A stretch of DNA of 64,000 nucleotides. Source: Lactarius indigo (Eukaryota > Basidiomycota > Agaricomycetes > Russulales > Russulaceae). The translations under genes and the position numbers were made by a program. Where the stretch lies: positions 124,001 to 188,000 of the forward strand of contig JAFKAC010000027.1 of the NCBI GenBank assembly GCA_025766275.1, read 5' to 3'. The notes beneath the pieces were generated by a model. It worked only from the letters and a program-made list of their open reading frames with translations. It had not been told where the DNA came from and ran no database searches. Below, piece after piece: positions 22,813 through 33,500 of the stretch; the stretch's first letter is position 1; every line of letters starts with the position of its first letter.

Positions 22813-23575
22813 TCAGAAAATATCAACTAATTCGAGCGCAATCCACACCTCGAAACGACCATCAGGGCCAGGCTCAATCAGAAGCACGTTGACGCGCGTG
22901 TTAGGATTGTTGAGATAACGGCCCGCAAGATTTCTCAGGCCATTCGCTGGTGGCATGTTAGCAGGTGGGGCTGGGTGGGGCCAGGCGGCGGGAAAAGCCT
23001 CGGGAGGGTCAGCTACGGGAAACTGAGCACCGTAGCCAAAAAGGCCATCGTGATTCCCTTGGACCTCCTGCACCAAATGATCAAATTGGATATATGTGGG
23101 GAGAAGAAAGGCTCTACACACTGGAGTAAAATGGTGTGCTTGCGCTGGGACGGCTTCGGCAACTCCGACGTCACGATGCACGTGCATGTATGGAACCTCC
23201 GGATACTGTGCAAAATGTTATAGGCAGAAGGGGAATCAACATTACACCGATAAATATCGCTTACAGGTAGTGGGGGAGGGCGATGGTGTGCCACGTCGTA
23301 ATTGGGTACCTCGATGCGGGGCGGATACTGCATTTCACCTTGCACAACCACATTCCCCAAAGGCTGAGGGACCTCCCAATGGACGTCTTGCCGATCATTA
23401 CCGTTCACATGAGGGTTCTAAAGAACGATACACATGGGTAAACGACAATGACGACTGACACAGTGAGAAACGCAACACGCTGCAGATGACCATGTGACTG
23501 GTGGAGAGTAGGATGAGGGTATGTGTTTGCTGAGATGTGGTCGGCCTGTTGAGATGGAACGCGATGATCAGCCAT
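22813..23575 (-). CDS. small three-exon protein of unknown function
   Basis: Exons 23575-23462, 23417-23265 and 23205-22813, each a multiple of three, with 44- and 59-bp GT-AG introns; 219 residues from MADHRVPSQQ. An in-frame upstream Met at 23725 would add 50 residues. The first half is Pro/His-rich and low in structure. The C-terminal ~45 residues look like a compact conserved domain (NGLRNLAGRYLNNPNT, VNVLLIEPGPDGRFEV, WIALELVDIF). I recall the last block from mushroom hypothetical proteins but can assign no function. It is the only credible gene between 18.3 kb and the transposons; intact splice phases argue that it is still under constraint. Confidence 0.55.
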
Positions 23576-23821
23576 GAAGTTGTAAGGCACGTGAGCTGGT
23601 CTGGAAGTGTCAAGAACTTGAAGTGATTCTAGCGGGTTGTAGTTTAGCCATTTTATAAGGATAGACTGGGCGTTCTCTCTGGTATTACACCAGCTCAAGT
23701 GACTCTCAAGTGCTATGATAGTCACGGTTGCGTCGCTGAAGTATGACGTACAAGCCCAAGGAGTAGAAAAGATTTTTTACGACCATTTTGAAATGCGCGG
23801 GTATTGCCCTATCTGTCCCGC

Positions 23822-24770
23822 GTGTTTGTCTGCCTTGCCTCGTTGTCGCCTTCATTTGCGCACCTGTTTTTCTACCTTGCCTCGTTTTCGCTCTTCATCG
23901 CTTCATCTGCCGCGGCTGTTTTTCTACCTCGCCTCGTTGTCGCTTTCATCTGCGCGCCTGTTTCCCACCTTTTTTTTTTTTTTTTGAACCATGTTTATTC
24001 CGGGACAGTACAACTAATACAAGACCGGTCTTCAACTCCCTACAGAGCGAAATTTTAGGAGAGGTAACGTGAGCTGAGTCACGTGTATCGAATTGTAGTC
24101 GGTAATTGAACCACCTCGCTAGAGGAAGGCTGGGAACCGAAGGATAGAAGGGTAGCATACCGCGCAATGAAAGACTAGCGGCAGAGGAGAAAGTACAAGT
24201 CAGGTGAGAGATTACGTGAGAGAGCGGCCGTCTGGCGTTGCCAGCTTGGTGAGCTGGAGGAACTTCAGGAAGGTGTAGACAGTTGTGGAAGCATCCCCCG
24301 CGAAGAGATCTGTGGGGTCCATGCGGTCTAGAGGGTCTAAGGGGTAATGGGAGGTGTCATAGGGGTCATTATCCTTGACCGAATGGGGGTAGAGAAGCGC
24401 GCGTTGCCAGGCATAGTTGGGGCAGTCGAACACAAGGTGATAAAAGGACTTGTCTGGGAAGCCGCATCGGCATAGCATTGCTTCTGGAGGCAGGTCCGGG
24501 CGGTGTCGGGTGATATAGTCGGTGGTGAAAGAGTGGAGGGTGGCTAGTTGGAAAGCCGTGGAGTGGGTGTGTCGGGAAATGACCGTGTACGATTTGACCT
24601 GTTTTCCACCTTGCCTCGTTGTCGCTCTTCATCGATTCATCTGCCGCGCCTGTTTTTTTTACCTTGCCTCGTTGTCGCCCTTCATCGCTTCATCTGCCTC
24701 GGCTGTTTTTCTACATGGCCTCGTGGTCGCTTTCATCTGCGCGCCTGTTTTTCTACCTTGCCTTGTCCCA
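23822..24770 (+). repeat. minisatellite with unit of about 50 bp, split by a LINE
   Basis: Imperfect tandem units of the type CTGTTTTTCTACCTTGCCTC followed by GTTGTCGC, TTCATC and CTGCC-rich sequence. About three units precede and three to four follow the LINE at 23971-24597. Downstream, to about 25000, the pattern dissolves into simple CCTGTCT/TGCC-rich sequence. Long open frames across it are products of the repeat. Confidence 0.7.
23971..24597 (-). mobile_element. 5'-truncated non-LTR retrotransposon (LINE) with poly(A)
   Basis: On the minus strand the fragment opens inside the C-terminal part of a LINE ORF2-like protein (HSTAFQLATLHSFTTDY, then a zinc-finger segment CRCG-x6-YHLVFDCPNYAW) and stops at 24212. 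A 3' UTR follows, ending with GGAATAAACATGGTTC and a poly(A) of about 17. A 15-bp target-site duplication with one mismatch flanks it: CCTGTTTCCCACCTT (23957-23971) and CCTGTTTTCCACCTT (24598-24612). The 5' truncation, poly(A) and TSD are the hallmarks of target-primed reverse transcription. Confidence 0.75.
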
Positions 24771-25934
24771 TTTGCCCCACCTGTTTGTCTGCCTTGCCCC
24801 ATCTGTCCTATCTACTCCACTTGTTCGTCTGTCTTGCCCCGTCTGCCCTGCCCTTCCCCGCTTGTTTATCTCATCTACCCTACTCTGTTTGTCTCGTCTG
24901 CCCTGTCCCGTTTGCCCTGCCCTGTTTATCCCCCCCGTCTTACTTGTTCATTCTGTCTGCCCTGTCCTGCCTGTCCCATCTGCCTTGCTACCCTAAAGTT
25001 GGGCTCTCCTTCATTCCCCTCAACTGTCCCGCAGTGGGCTTTCCCCTTACATCACACCCCCTTCCTTCCATACCCCCCTATTCTAGAATGTGTGCGCATA
25101 TTCCAAGACCATTATATCCTCGACCACGACTACCACCTCGGTAGCTCGTACCACCATGACTTCGCACTGACCTCGACGAGAACAGGTGCATTTATGCTCC
25201 GTATCTGTCTGCCTTCCGCATGGTACTTAGTGCCGTTGGCACGTCCGCGCGGTGGCCATTGCGTCGTAGTTTGTTTCGAGTATCGTGCCAGTCGTCTCGC
25301 ACGTCGCGCTGGTGCCTAGGCGCTGCGGGGCGGAGGCTGGAGGTAGGATACACTTCAGAAGTGCATTGATCATTCGGTGATACGCTAGTTATTAGTTGAA
25401 TAACCCTTGGCAGGTCGTACATAGAGTGTACGTCCGGTCGGCGGTCGTGCCTGGTGACGGCATACCTATACCTCCCTCTCCGAGTCCTTGCCACTCGTCG
25501 CGCAGGGTCGTTAGATATATCCATTAATCAAAAATGGTTCTCTCTACTGTCTTTCGGAAGGCGACGTCCCCGAGTGTTATCCGGGAAGGGATATTTTCAA
25601 ACTAATACAAACAAACCGTATAGGGTATAATAGTGTAGGGATTTGTCCGCAGAAGGGAAAACAAAAATTCTTGGGACACCACTCTAAATCGTCAGCGGTG
25701 GTGGCGGCGTCGATAAGGGATGGCTAGTCGCCAGTAATGCATATTCACAGATGACCAGCGCCCTCCGTACGACCGTCAGTGTGCCTTGTCCAGGCGTGCC
25801 CCAGTGCCCGGGCAGCCATCGGGAAAAACCTCCCACCTTAGCGAGAGATAGCGAAGGTCTAATCGAAAAAACTCGGATAATATATCAATAACGCTGAGTA
25901 AACCTAGCTTATACATTACTTTTCGGGAGATTAT
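24771..25934. other. gene-poor region downstream of the minisatellite
   Basis: Degenerate pyrimidine-rich repeat to about 25000, then unassigned sequence with the second copy of a dispersed repeat (25719-25797). The 3' end of the Plavaka transposon must lie in the last few hundred bases; I could not identify its terminal inverted repeat. Confidence 0.4.
25719..25797. repeat. dispersed repeat, copy 2
   Basis: Partner of 20170-20250, same orientation, diverged at about one base in five by eye. Confidence 0.5.
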
Positions 25935-26877
25935 CTACAACAACTTAAGATAAATGTACCTGTCACTGAACGGATTCACATAAAAAGTACTACACTGATC
26001 TAGTACCGAGAAACTATTACAATTATGGGGGCCGACTGGCCCGGTGAGGCGGGGAAGGAGATGCACACTGCAAAGGACACTTTTGACGGGGATGATCACA
26101 GCACGCCAGCAATCCTGATGTATCAACCTCGATACCTTATACATCAGGTTGTTGTTGTCTGGTGTAGCTGACAGCGGAGAAAACCACTCCACATAAGCAA
26201 GATACGATGGAATAGTGGTGTCGGATGATGAAAATAAGTTGGGGATAACCCTGTCAGGGAGTTGGAAGACTATGCGAACTTGCGCAATCCGGTTACCTGA
26301 GAATGATTAGGTGCATGCAACGATCGAGTTAGGGTTGAAACTCACTGTGATTTCCGTGCATGACATCTTCATGTCTACCGCGGACAAGTACGGTGTCAAA
26401 CCATGATGGTATGGTGCACCCATGTGCATCGTTTTGCTCCAGTCGAACAACCACGCTATTGACAACTTCGGAGTTGCCAGAGCTGCCGCTTGATGTGAAT
26501 TTGATTCTGTGAAATACCGGAACTGTTCAGAATGGTAGCAGAGTGTCAGCAGCTCGAGCGCGTAGCACTGCCGCAGAAGCCCCAGGGTGATTGAGCTGAG
26601 CGATGAAGTCGGCAAGGCAGTCTTGGAAATCCACAGCGCCATATCTTTCAGCGAGGTCTTCAAATGACACGGCCTTGAAGGTCGGATGTTGTGCCATCTT
26701 GAGAAAACGATTGCTTTGTAGGTGCCCAACGGGTGCGGTATGGTTTCGCTGCCGCCACTCGACGTACGTTATGTGGGCCTGTACCTTCTCGCAGCGTTCC
26801 ACCCATGCTGTCATCTGAGGGTATTCATCTTTCCGATTTGTTGCACGGTATGCGTCCTTGGTGAAATTGATGTGCAG
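25935..26877 (-). pseudogene. Plavaka-type transposase, C-terminal piece (piece 4 of 4)
   Basis: Reading on the minus strand from the A1 insertion, the protein resumes with a segment of the type NFTKDAYRATNRKDEYPQ, then MTAWVERCEKVQAHITYVEW, and, after a frame change near 26530 (the site of an intron or indel), HKIKFTSSGSSGNSEVVNS. It goes on through RIAQVRIVFQLPDRVI and YVEWFSPLSATPDNNNLMYK, and ends near 25935 with the family-typical FYVNPFSDRYIYLKLL. Plavaka transposases are CACTA-superfamily DDE enzymes abundant in Agaricomycetes. The upstream pieces are at 42365-42904, 43413-45037 and 46270-46378. Confidence 0.8.
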
Positions 26878-27336
26878 TGTAACGCCGTCACAGCGTTAGC
26901 TCGACTTGAGCTCGAATAAAGGTGGCGATTACTCAGCTAATCACGCGCAAGGCGTATGGCACGAAGGCAACCCCTTAGATGTACGCAGACACTAGGGTAG
27001 AAACGTAAAGGCGCGTCGAAAGATGGTAAGAGACAAGACAGTTCGAAAGGAGACCAAAACAAGTGACGATTGAAGAAGACCAAGATGGAGTGTCTTGGTC
27101 TTCCGCAGCTGGCTTAAATACAAGAAGAGCAGGCTTTGAAGCGCTGCTATGAGTCACAGTAATGTAGCGTCCAACGTATCGCGTAAATACCGCGATCCTA
27201 ATACTACTACTACCTGTACTAGGATCGAGTCATCCGTAAACTCCTAACTCCTTCGTAAACCCCGAGTCCGTGACTAATCTACCTTACCGCCGTAGCCACA
27301 ACCGGTACAGTAAGGGTCCGAGATAGAAACGTAACA
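26878..27336 (-). repeat. 3' LTR of A1
   Basis: 459 bp, TGTTA...TTACA when read on the minus strand. It directly follows the purine tract AAGGGGGTGA (27346-27337, minus strand). It carries the same TATTTAA box and start-site palindrome as the A2 LTR. Confidence 0.92.
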
Positions 27337-27371
27337 TCACCCCCTTCGTAGCGTGAGACCCCCGGACTCAC

Positions 27372-28009
27372 TTACTGGAAATCCCGCGCGATCCACTCAC
27401 GCTGCTCTTCTTCAATGCGTCGAAACACATCCGCCCGCTCTAAGCGGTACACGCAGTCCATCTTGTCTTCCCGCGCGACGAGCACCATTCCGCGAAGCTG
27501 GCGGATACGCGCCTGTAGGCGCGATTCTTCGTGGGCGGCGGCGCGATACCGCGTCACCTCCGCAACCAGGGACTCATCCCCTATGCGGTTGAGTGCGCGG
27601 TCCGTGAGTTTGTCGGCGGCGAGGATAACGAGATCCTCGTGAGCAATGAAGGCGCGATTCGCAGCCGAGAGGCGGGGAGTGGCGTAAAGGGGTTTGCCGT
27701 AAAGGTAGGGGGATCCTGGGATGACTCCCAGGACAAAGGGATTCGCACCTCCGACTATCTGGACGTGGCTTGCCTGCAACTCTACTCCGTCCGGCCCGGT
27801 GATGGGGAAGTGAATGTGATGGGGCTGTCGATTCGCCCGGAACCCTTCAGGCGCGAGGACCTGCGCCGGGTCGTCGTCTCGCGTAATGGGGGTGTGTAAT
27901 GCGACGCCGGGCAGTCGCACACGTCCTCGAGACATGGGGGTTCCGTCGGTGTGCAGGAGCCACGGGGTGATTCCGGGATTAGCAGAGTCGCGGTTCGTTC
28001 GAAGGAGGG
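27372..28009 (-). CDS. pol: Pol of A1, C-terminal part cut off by element B
   Basis: Encodes the last ~210 residues of the family-A Pol, downstream of the chromodomain: GITPWLLHTDGTPMSRGR, FRANRQPHHIHFPITGPDG, NPFVLGVIPGSPYLYGKPLY, then a charged coiled-coil-like tail (RLQARIRQLRG, REDKMDCVYRLERADVFRRI). It continues in frame at 35821 once B and one GAGGG copy are removed. Domain function unknown. Homologous C-termini occur in families B and C. Confidence 0.85.
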
Positions 28010-28517
28010 TGTTATGGTACGGACTGGATGACTCATTATACACGACTCATGACCGGTTATGACTACGGTCCGGCATTAGCATTAGTCATGGACTCTTACA
28101 TCGTATCAGTCAGCATAGTAGGTTGCACGTGATTGTGACTCATGTATGACTCATTCCTAGGATAGCTGTACTAGGGTTCGAGCTAGTTACGCTACTGGTT
28201 ACCCATTGTTCTAGCGGCGCTTTAAAGCCCGCGCGTATCTGTATAAGTAGTCGACTCGAAAGACCAAGAGTCCCCATCTTGGTCTTCTTCAATCCACCAT
28301 TTGACTCGTCTCCTGCCTGCCTTAGTCTCTGACTAAGTGTACTTCCGCTCCTATCCATCGAGGGATAGCATTTCTACATCTTACGCTGCAGCGTGTGCCG
28401 GAGAGCCCCTGTTCAGCTTGCGTTGGGTTGACACGTGATCCCCATTCGCTTGACTTTCGCTAAGTCGATTACGCCGTCTTCGTGTCCAAGTCGGACTAAC
28501 GCCGGTGGAGCGTAACA
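28010..28517 (+). repeat. 5' LTR of element B
   Basis: 508 bp. TATA box TATAAG at 28242; the predicted transcript start is at 28276, where ATCTTGGTCTT (28276-28286) begins. A mirror-complement AAGACCAAGA (28260-28269) lies just upstream with a 7-nt gap. Confidence 0.93.
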
Positions 28518-28519
28518 TT

Positions 28520-28530
28520 AAGACCAAGAT
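28520..28530 (+). promoter_or_regulatory. primer-binding site of element B (self-priming type)
   Basis: AAGACCAAGAT, 2 nt after the LTR, is perfectly complementary over 11 nt to the predicted first 11 nt of the element's own RNA (28276-28286), as in Tf1 of fission yeast. I saw no resemblance to a tRNA 3' end. Confidence 0.75.
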
Positions 28531-28537
28531 CCTCATC

Positions 28538-30505
28538 GTGGCGTACTCGACCCGAGACCAGTGGACGTCCTTCCGTCCCTACCATATTGAACGACGAGGA
28601 GATCGCAACGTACCAACAAGATTCTTGGGAGCAGCTCAGTGGAGAGAACGAGGAGAAGACACCGGGTACTTTGTAGAGTTCAACGGTCCTAACCGTTTCC
28701 GACCCGTTGAGTTCAATTTTGAACATCTCTGTTGGGTCGAGGTTACTTGGAACCCCATAGATCATCGCTGGGACATCATACGACCAGCCGGAAGAAACTA
28801 CAACTGCGATATCGACGCGCGAGAACTCAACAGTCGCGCAGACTACGGTCCTATTGACGGACAAACACAAGAACATACCGACGAAGGAATTAGCGGGGAA
28901 GAAGCCTCTGACAGTCAACAATCACCAAGTCGAGGAACAACGCCAGCAGAAGAAGCAAGCCTAGGAGCCATTGGCGATCACATCATACAACGAACTGAGT
29001 CGTTAACTATCCACCAACCCGAACCAGAAGTAATCCACATCCACAGCCCAGCAGTCGCAATGGCGACAGCCACCGTTACCCAAGAAGAGGTATACCTCAC
29101 TACAGAAGCAAGGGACCAGATCGCCCTGGAAGAACAAAGACGCATTGCCGAAGAATCGCGAGCAAATCTCGCTCCCATCAACCCATATACTGGTCATCGA
29201 ATGACTGATGACGACGTAGCAATTCACCGAGCCATCGGACCCGACGTAGCCGACCCCCCCAGCGGAGGAGGTGGACCTCCTGGTGACCTGCCCAGAGGAG
29301 GCGGGGGTGGAGGACCCCCATCAAGAGGACCAGGGTTCGGAGGGTTCCCTGGGGGATTTCCAGGAGGACCACCAGGAGGAGGACCTCCGGGAGGAGGATT
29401 ACCAGGTGCAGGTCCTATCATTCCTCCAAGTAACAAGTTGGCTGGCGAAGCACCTACAGTATTCGACGGAGAACGCGCCAAAGTTGAGGCGTTTCTCACT
29501 CAATGGCATGTCTACTGGGGCATGAATGCTGATGAAGGCATCATGGCGACTCCGTATCGACGCGCCCTACTTTTCCTATCTTACATCAAAGGCGTCAACG
29601 TCAGCGAGTGGGTATTGGCGATGCTTACCTGGCTTAACGGCCAGATACAAGCCGGCATACCCCGAACTAGTGAAGGACTATGGAACGAAGTTACGCGCAG
29701 CTTCATGCAGCGCTTCCGCAACACGATGGAACAAGAACAAGCTCAATACGAGCTTAAAAAGGGAGTCAAGATGATTGGGGGCAATTTAGATGAGTATTGC
29801 ACACAGTTCGAACAGTTAATACGCCGCGCTCAGTACAGATTGGACGATCCACAAACGCTTGACCTATTCGCGAGCGGACTACCGAAAGACCTGTACGAAA
29901 AGGTCTACACCCTTGATAACCCTCGCAACTATCGTGAATGGAAAGAAGCGGCCACAACCCGCCAACAGCAGTACCTCCATCTCAAAGCAGTATTAAACAA
30001 AGGGGTACCACAAGGACAAGGACAAGGACGACCGCGTCAGCGACAGTGGCAGGGGCCACCTAGAAGTTCTTGGCAACCAAGAAACTTGCCCCGTGATCCG
30101 AACGCAATGGACACGTCCGCAGACAGAATTCGAGGGCGACTCGCAGGAGCAGAGGATATACTCGCTCCTCGTCCCCCATATCGACCCCGAGGAGGGTTCC
30201 TCCAGAGAGGAGGGGGACGCAACAACCAAAGGCCAGTCACATGTTATAACTGCGGGAAGGACGGACATATGGCCCGCGATTGTAGGCAACCACGGAGGGA
30301 ATATCAACCCCAAGCATCTACCAGTCGATATATCGACACCGACTATCATCAACAGGAACCCGAAGTCGCTACCAGGGCGGTCCAAGAAGTACCCCCTCAA
30401 CAGCGCGCCAGCGACTGGCTTAACGGAGTAGCCGGAGAATCAGACGACGTAAAGGACATTATCCTCCAACAGTTGTGGAAGAAGGAGGGTTTTCAGGACG
30501 CCTGA
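28538..30505 (+). CDS. gag: Gag polyprotein of element B (non-AUG start proposed)
   Basis: Capsid-nucleocapsid protein of about 656 residues from the proposed GTG at 28538 (frame is open further up, to a GTG at 28505). N-terminal domain DQWTSFRPYHIERRGD to NSRADYGPIDG is closely shared with family A. Then comes a linker; the first ATG of the whole transcript is in frame at 29060 (MATATVTQEE). A Pro/Gly-rich segment leads to the capsid region (TVFDGERAKVEAFLTQWHVY, ASGLPKDLYEKVYTLDNP). One CCHC zinc knuckle (CYNCGKDGHMARDC) is near the end. Gag packages the RNA. The stop at 30503 lies inside the frameshift hairpin. Confidence 0.88.
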   Translation: MAYSTRDQWTSFRPYHIERRGDRNVPTRFLGAAQWRERGEDTGYFVEFNGPNRFRPVEFNFEHLCWVEVTWNPIDHRWDIIRPAGRNYNCDIDARELNSRADYGPIDGQTQEHTDEGISGEEASDSQQSPSRGTTPAEEASLGAIGDHIIQRTESLTIHQPEPEVIHIHSPAVAMATATVTQEEVYLTTEARDQIALEEQRRIAEESRANLAPINPYTGHRMTDDDVAIHRAIGPDVADPPSGGGGPPGDLPRGGGGGGPPSRGPGFGGFPGGFPGGPPGGGPPGGGLPGAGPIIPPSNKLAGEAPTVFDGERAKVEAFLTQWHVYWGMNADEGIMATPYRRALLFLSYIKGVNVSEWVLAMLTWLNGQIQAGIPRTSEGLWNEVTRSFMQRFRNTMEQEQAQYELKKGVKMIGGNLDEYCTQFEQLIRRAQYRLDDPQTLDLFASGLPKDLYEKVYTLDNPRNYREWKEAATTRQQQYLHLKAVLNKGVPQGQGQGRPRQRQWQGPPRSSWQPRNLPRDPNAMDTSADRIRGRLAGAEDILAPRPPYRPRGGFLQRGGGRNNQRPVTCYNCGKDGHMARDCRQPRREYQPQASTSRYIDTDYHQQEPEVATRAVQEVPPQQRASDWLNGVAGESDDVKDIILQQLWKKEGFQDA

Positions 30506-33500
30506 ACCCATCGGCCTGGGTGAGGGCAGTTAATTGTAACAGTGTAATCATGACTCGCTATCGTTCTATGAGAGTTCCAGTATCGATTCGCACAAGTTAC
30601 GCAATGGCCGACATACGAGCATTAGTTGATTCAGGAGCAACCCATTGCTTCATAAAACCCTCCTTCGCAAAAAGGATGGGATTGGGGACCAAGCCACTTG
30701 ACGTCCCAAAGAAAATATGGAATATTGATAACACAGAAAATAAGTCGGGGCGTATCACCCATTATACCGATGTTGACGTCCAGACTAAAGGCATTCACAA
30801 GGAAATTCGCTTCCTCATTACAGATATTGGCAACGAAGATATCGTATTAGGCTACCCTTGGCTCGCTATTTACGATCCACACATTAAATGGTCGCAGGCG
30901 GCTATTCACGAAGACATGCTTCCTATTATTATTCGCTCAACTAATCCCTACATCAAAACAACGCCAGTAGTCGCCACAACCACCGTCCAGGATGACGACT
31001 ATGAAGTCGTACACTCTTGCGTCATCACAGACGAGCAACGACAACAATTCGAAGAAGGATGTCGAATCAGAGCCACCGCTACCGATCTAGCGATCGCGGC
31101 CCAACAATACGTTACTAAAGCTGAGTTACCACCCGAATACCGTGAATTTGAACGCCTTTTCAGTGAAGAAGCGTCGGACAGGTTTCCGCCCAGCAGGCCC
31201 TGGGATCATGCTATCGAATTTAAACCAGGAACAGCCGATGCAATCGACTGCAAGATATACCCCATGACACAAGAGGAAGACAAGAAATTACGCGAATGGA
31301 TTGACGAACAACTCAAGAAAGGCTACATAAGACCCTCTAAATCTCCTTACGCGTCATCTTTCTTCTTCATCAAGAAAAAGGATGGAAAACTACGACCCGT
31401 ACAAGACTATCGCAAAATCAACGCCGTCACCATCCGCAATCAGTATCCTCTTCCCCTCATCTCCGACCTCATCACCGACCTCAGTAATGCCCACATCTAC
31501 ACCAAGCTCGACGTTAGGTGGGGGTATAACAATGTACGTATCAAAGAAGGAGATGAGGAGAAAGCGGCGTTCAAAACACGTTACGGCTTATTCGAACCTA
31601 CGGTGATGTTCTTCGGCTTAACCAATTCCCCGGCAACGTTCCAGACTATGATGAATTTCATCTTCAGGGACATCATCGCAAAACATGAAAAACGCGGCAC
31701 CGTTATTCGCGTATACATGGACGATATCGGTATCGCCACTGGACTTAACCACTCACTACGGGACCATATTGAAGCTGTCAAAGACGTACTCCGTGTGTCC
31801 GCGGAGCATGATTTATATTACAAACTCGAGAAATGCCTCTTCCACTCCCCTCGTATGGATTACCTGGGGGTAATCCTTGAAAAGGGGGTGACACGTATGG
31901 ACCCTGTCAAAATTTCGGGCATTAAGGATTGGCCTACGCCAACAAAAGTTAAGGACGTCCGCTCTTTTCTTGGCTTCTGCAATTTTTACAGACCCTTTAT
32001 ACGAGGATTCGCAACCAAAGCACGACCGCTGAACAAACTTACACGCAAGGATACCGAATGGCACTGGGGCACGGAGGAAGAAAAGGCATTCCAAGACCTT
32101 AAAACCCTCGTTACTAGCGAACCAGTCCTAGCACACCCCGACCTCACGCAACAATTCGAGTTAGAAGTCGACGCATCAGGTTTCGCCACTGGAGCGGTCC
32201 TTCTTCAACGCAAAGCAGATGGCAAACGACACCCTATCGGCTACTACTCATCCACCCTCAATGAAGCTGAACGAAATTACGACATTTACGACCTCGAACT
32301 CCTGGCCATTGTCAAGGCCTTTCGTCACTGGAGGCCCCTTCTAGCGGGCTCCCCTCACAAGATTAAAGTATTCTCCGATCATCTTAATTTACAATATTGG
32401 AAGTCACCACAAAAGATCAGCAGACGCGTGGCTAGGGAAGTACTTGAACTTTCGGAATACGATTTCGAAATTCACCACATCAAAGGTACTTCCAATGGAC
32501 GCGCCGATGCATTATCCCGAAGACCAGATTATGATCAAGGAGAAAACGACAACGAAGGCATCACAGTACTACCGGAAAGCGTCTTTGCACGCGCCACCAC
32601 ATTAGAAGAACCCCGACATCCCCATTGGAGACCCGAAATTCTACCCGTGGAGATGACGCCAGAACACCCCATTTACGAACAAGACACAGCTAAGTTGAAA
32701 CCCTGGGTTGACGCTCACAAGCTAAAAGACATCGAGGGAACATGGTACAAGGACGGGCGCCGAGTAGTCACTGGTGGCATCCACGACAAGCGTACTATCA
32801 TCGCCGCTCATCATGACTCCCCTGTCTACGGCCACCCGGGCATCAAACGCACCCTTCAACTCACTGAACGACACTACTGGTGGCCGCAAATGAAGAATGA
32901 CGTCATGGATTACGTCAAAGGTTGTGCGGAATGCCAGCGGCACAAAGTCAACCTCCGTCCCATTAGGGCGCCTTTACAACCCATCTACCCCAAACCAGAA
33001 TCCCTACCATTCGAAACTATTGCCGTGGACTTTATTACGAAACTCCCTGTCTCTCGGGGCTATGATTCCATTCTAACGGTAACCGATCACGACTGTACTA
33101 AAGCGGCTGTCTTCATTCCGTGCAACGAAGAAATAACAGCCGAAGGAACGGCCGCTCTGTACGTCTCTCACGTTTTCCCACGATTTGGACTCCCTTCGCG
33201 CGTCATCAGTGATCGAGACCCTCGTTTCGCATCCAAGTTCATGCGAGAGATATGCAAAATCCTTGGCATCAGCCTCAACCGCTTATCACCCACGAACCGA
33301 CGGCCAATCGGAACGAACAAATCAATGGCTCGAGCAATATCTCCGATTCTGGGTGAATGAACGACAAGATGACTGGGTTCGCTATCTACCAATGGTGGAA
33401 TTCACGCACAACAACTGGCCCAACGAAACTACACGGGAGTCCCCCTTCTTTCTCTTATCAGGGTTCAACCCTCGCGCTGATTGGACCGATAGGCCTTCCC

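Noticed and set aside
24522..25319. 265-codon plus-strand open frame rich in Leu, Pro, Cys
   Set aside because: Product of the minisatellite and the simple CCTGTC-rich sequence.
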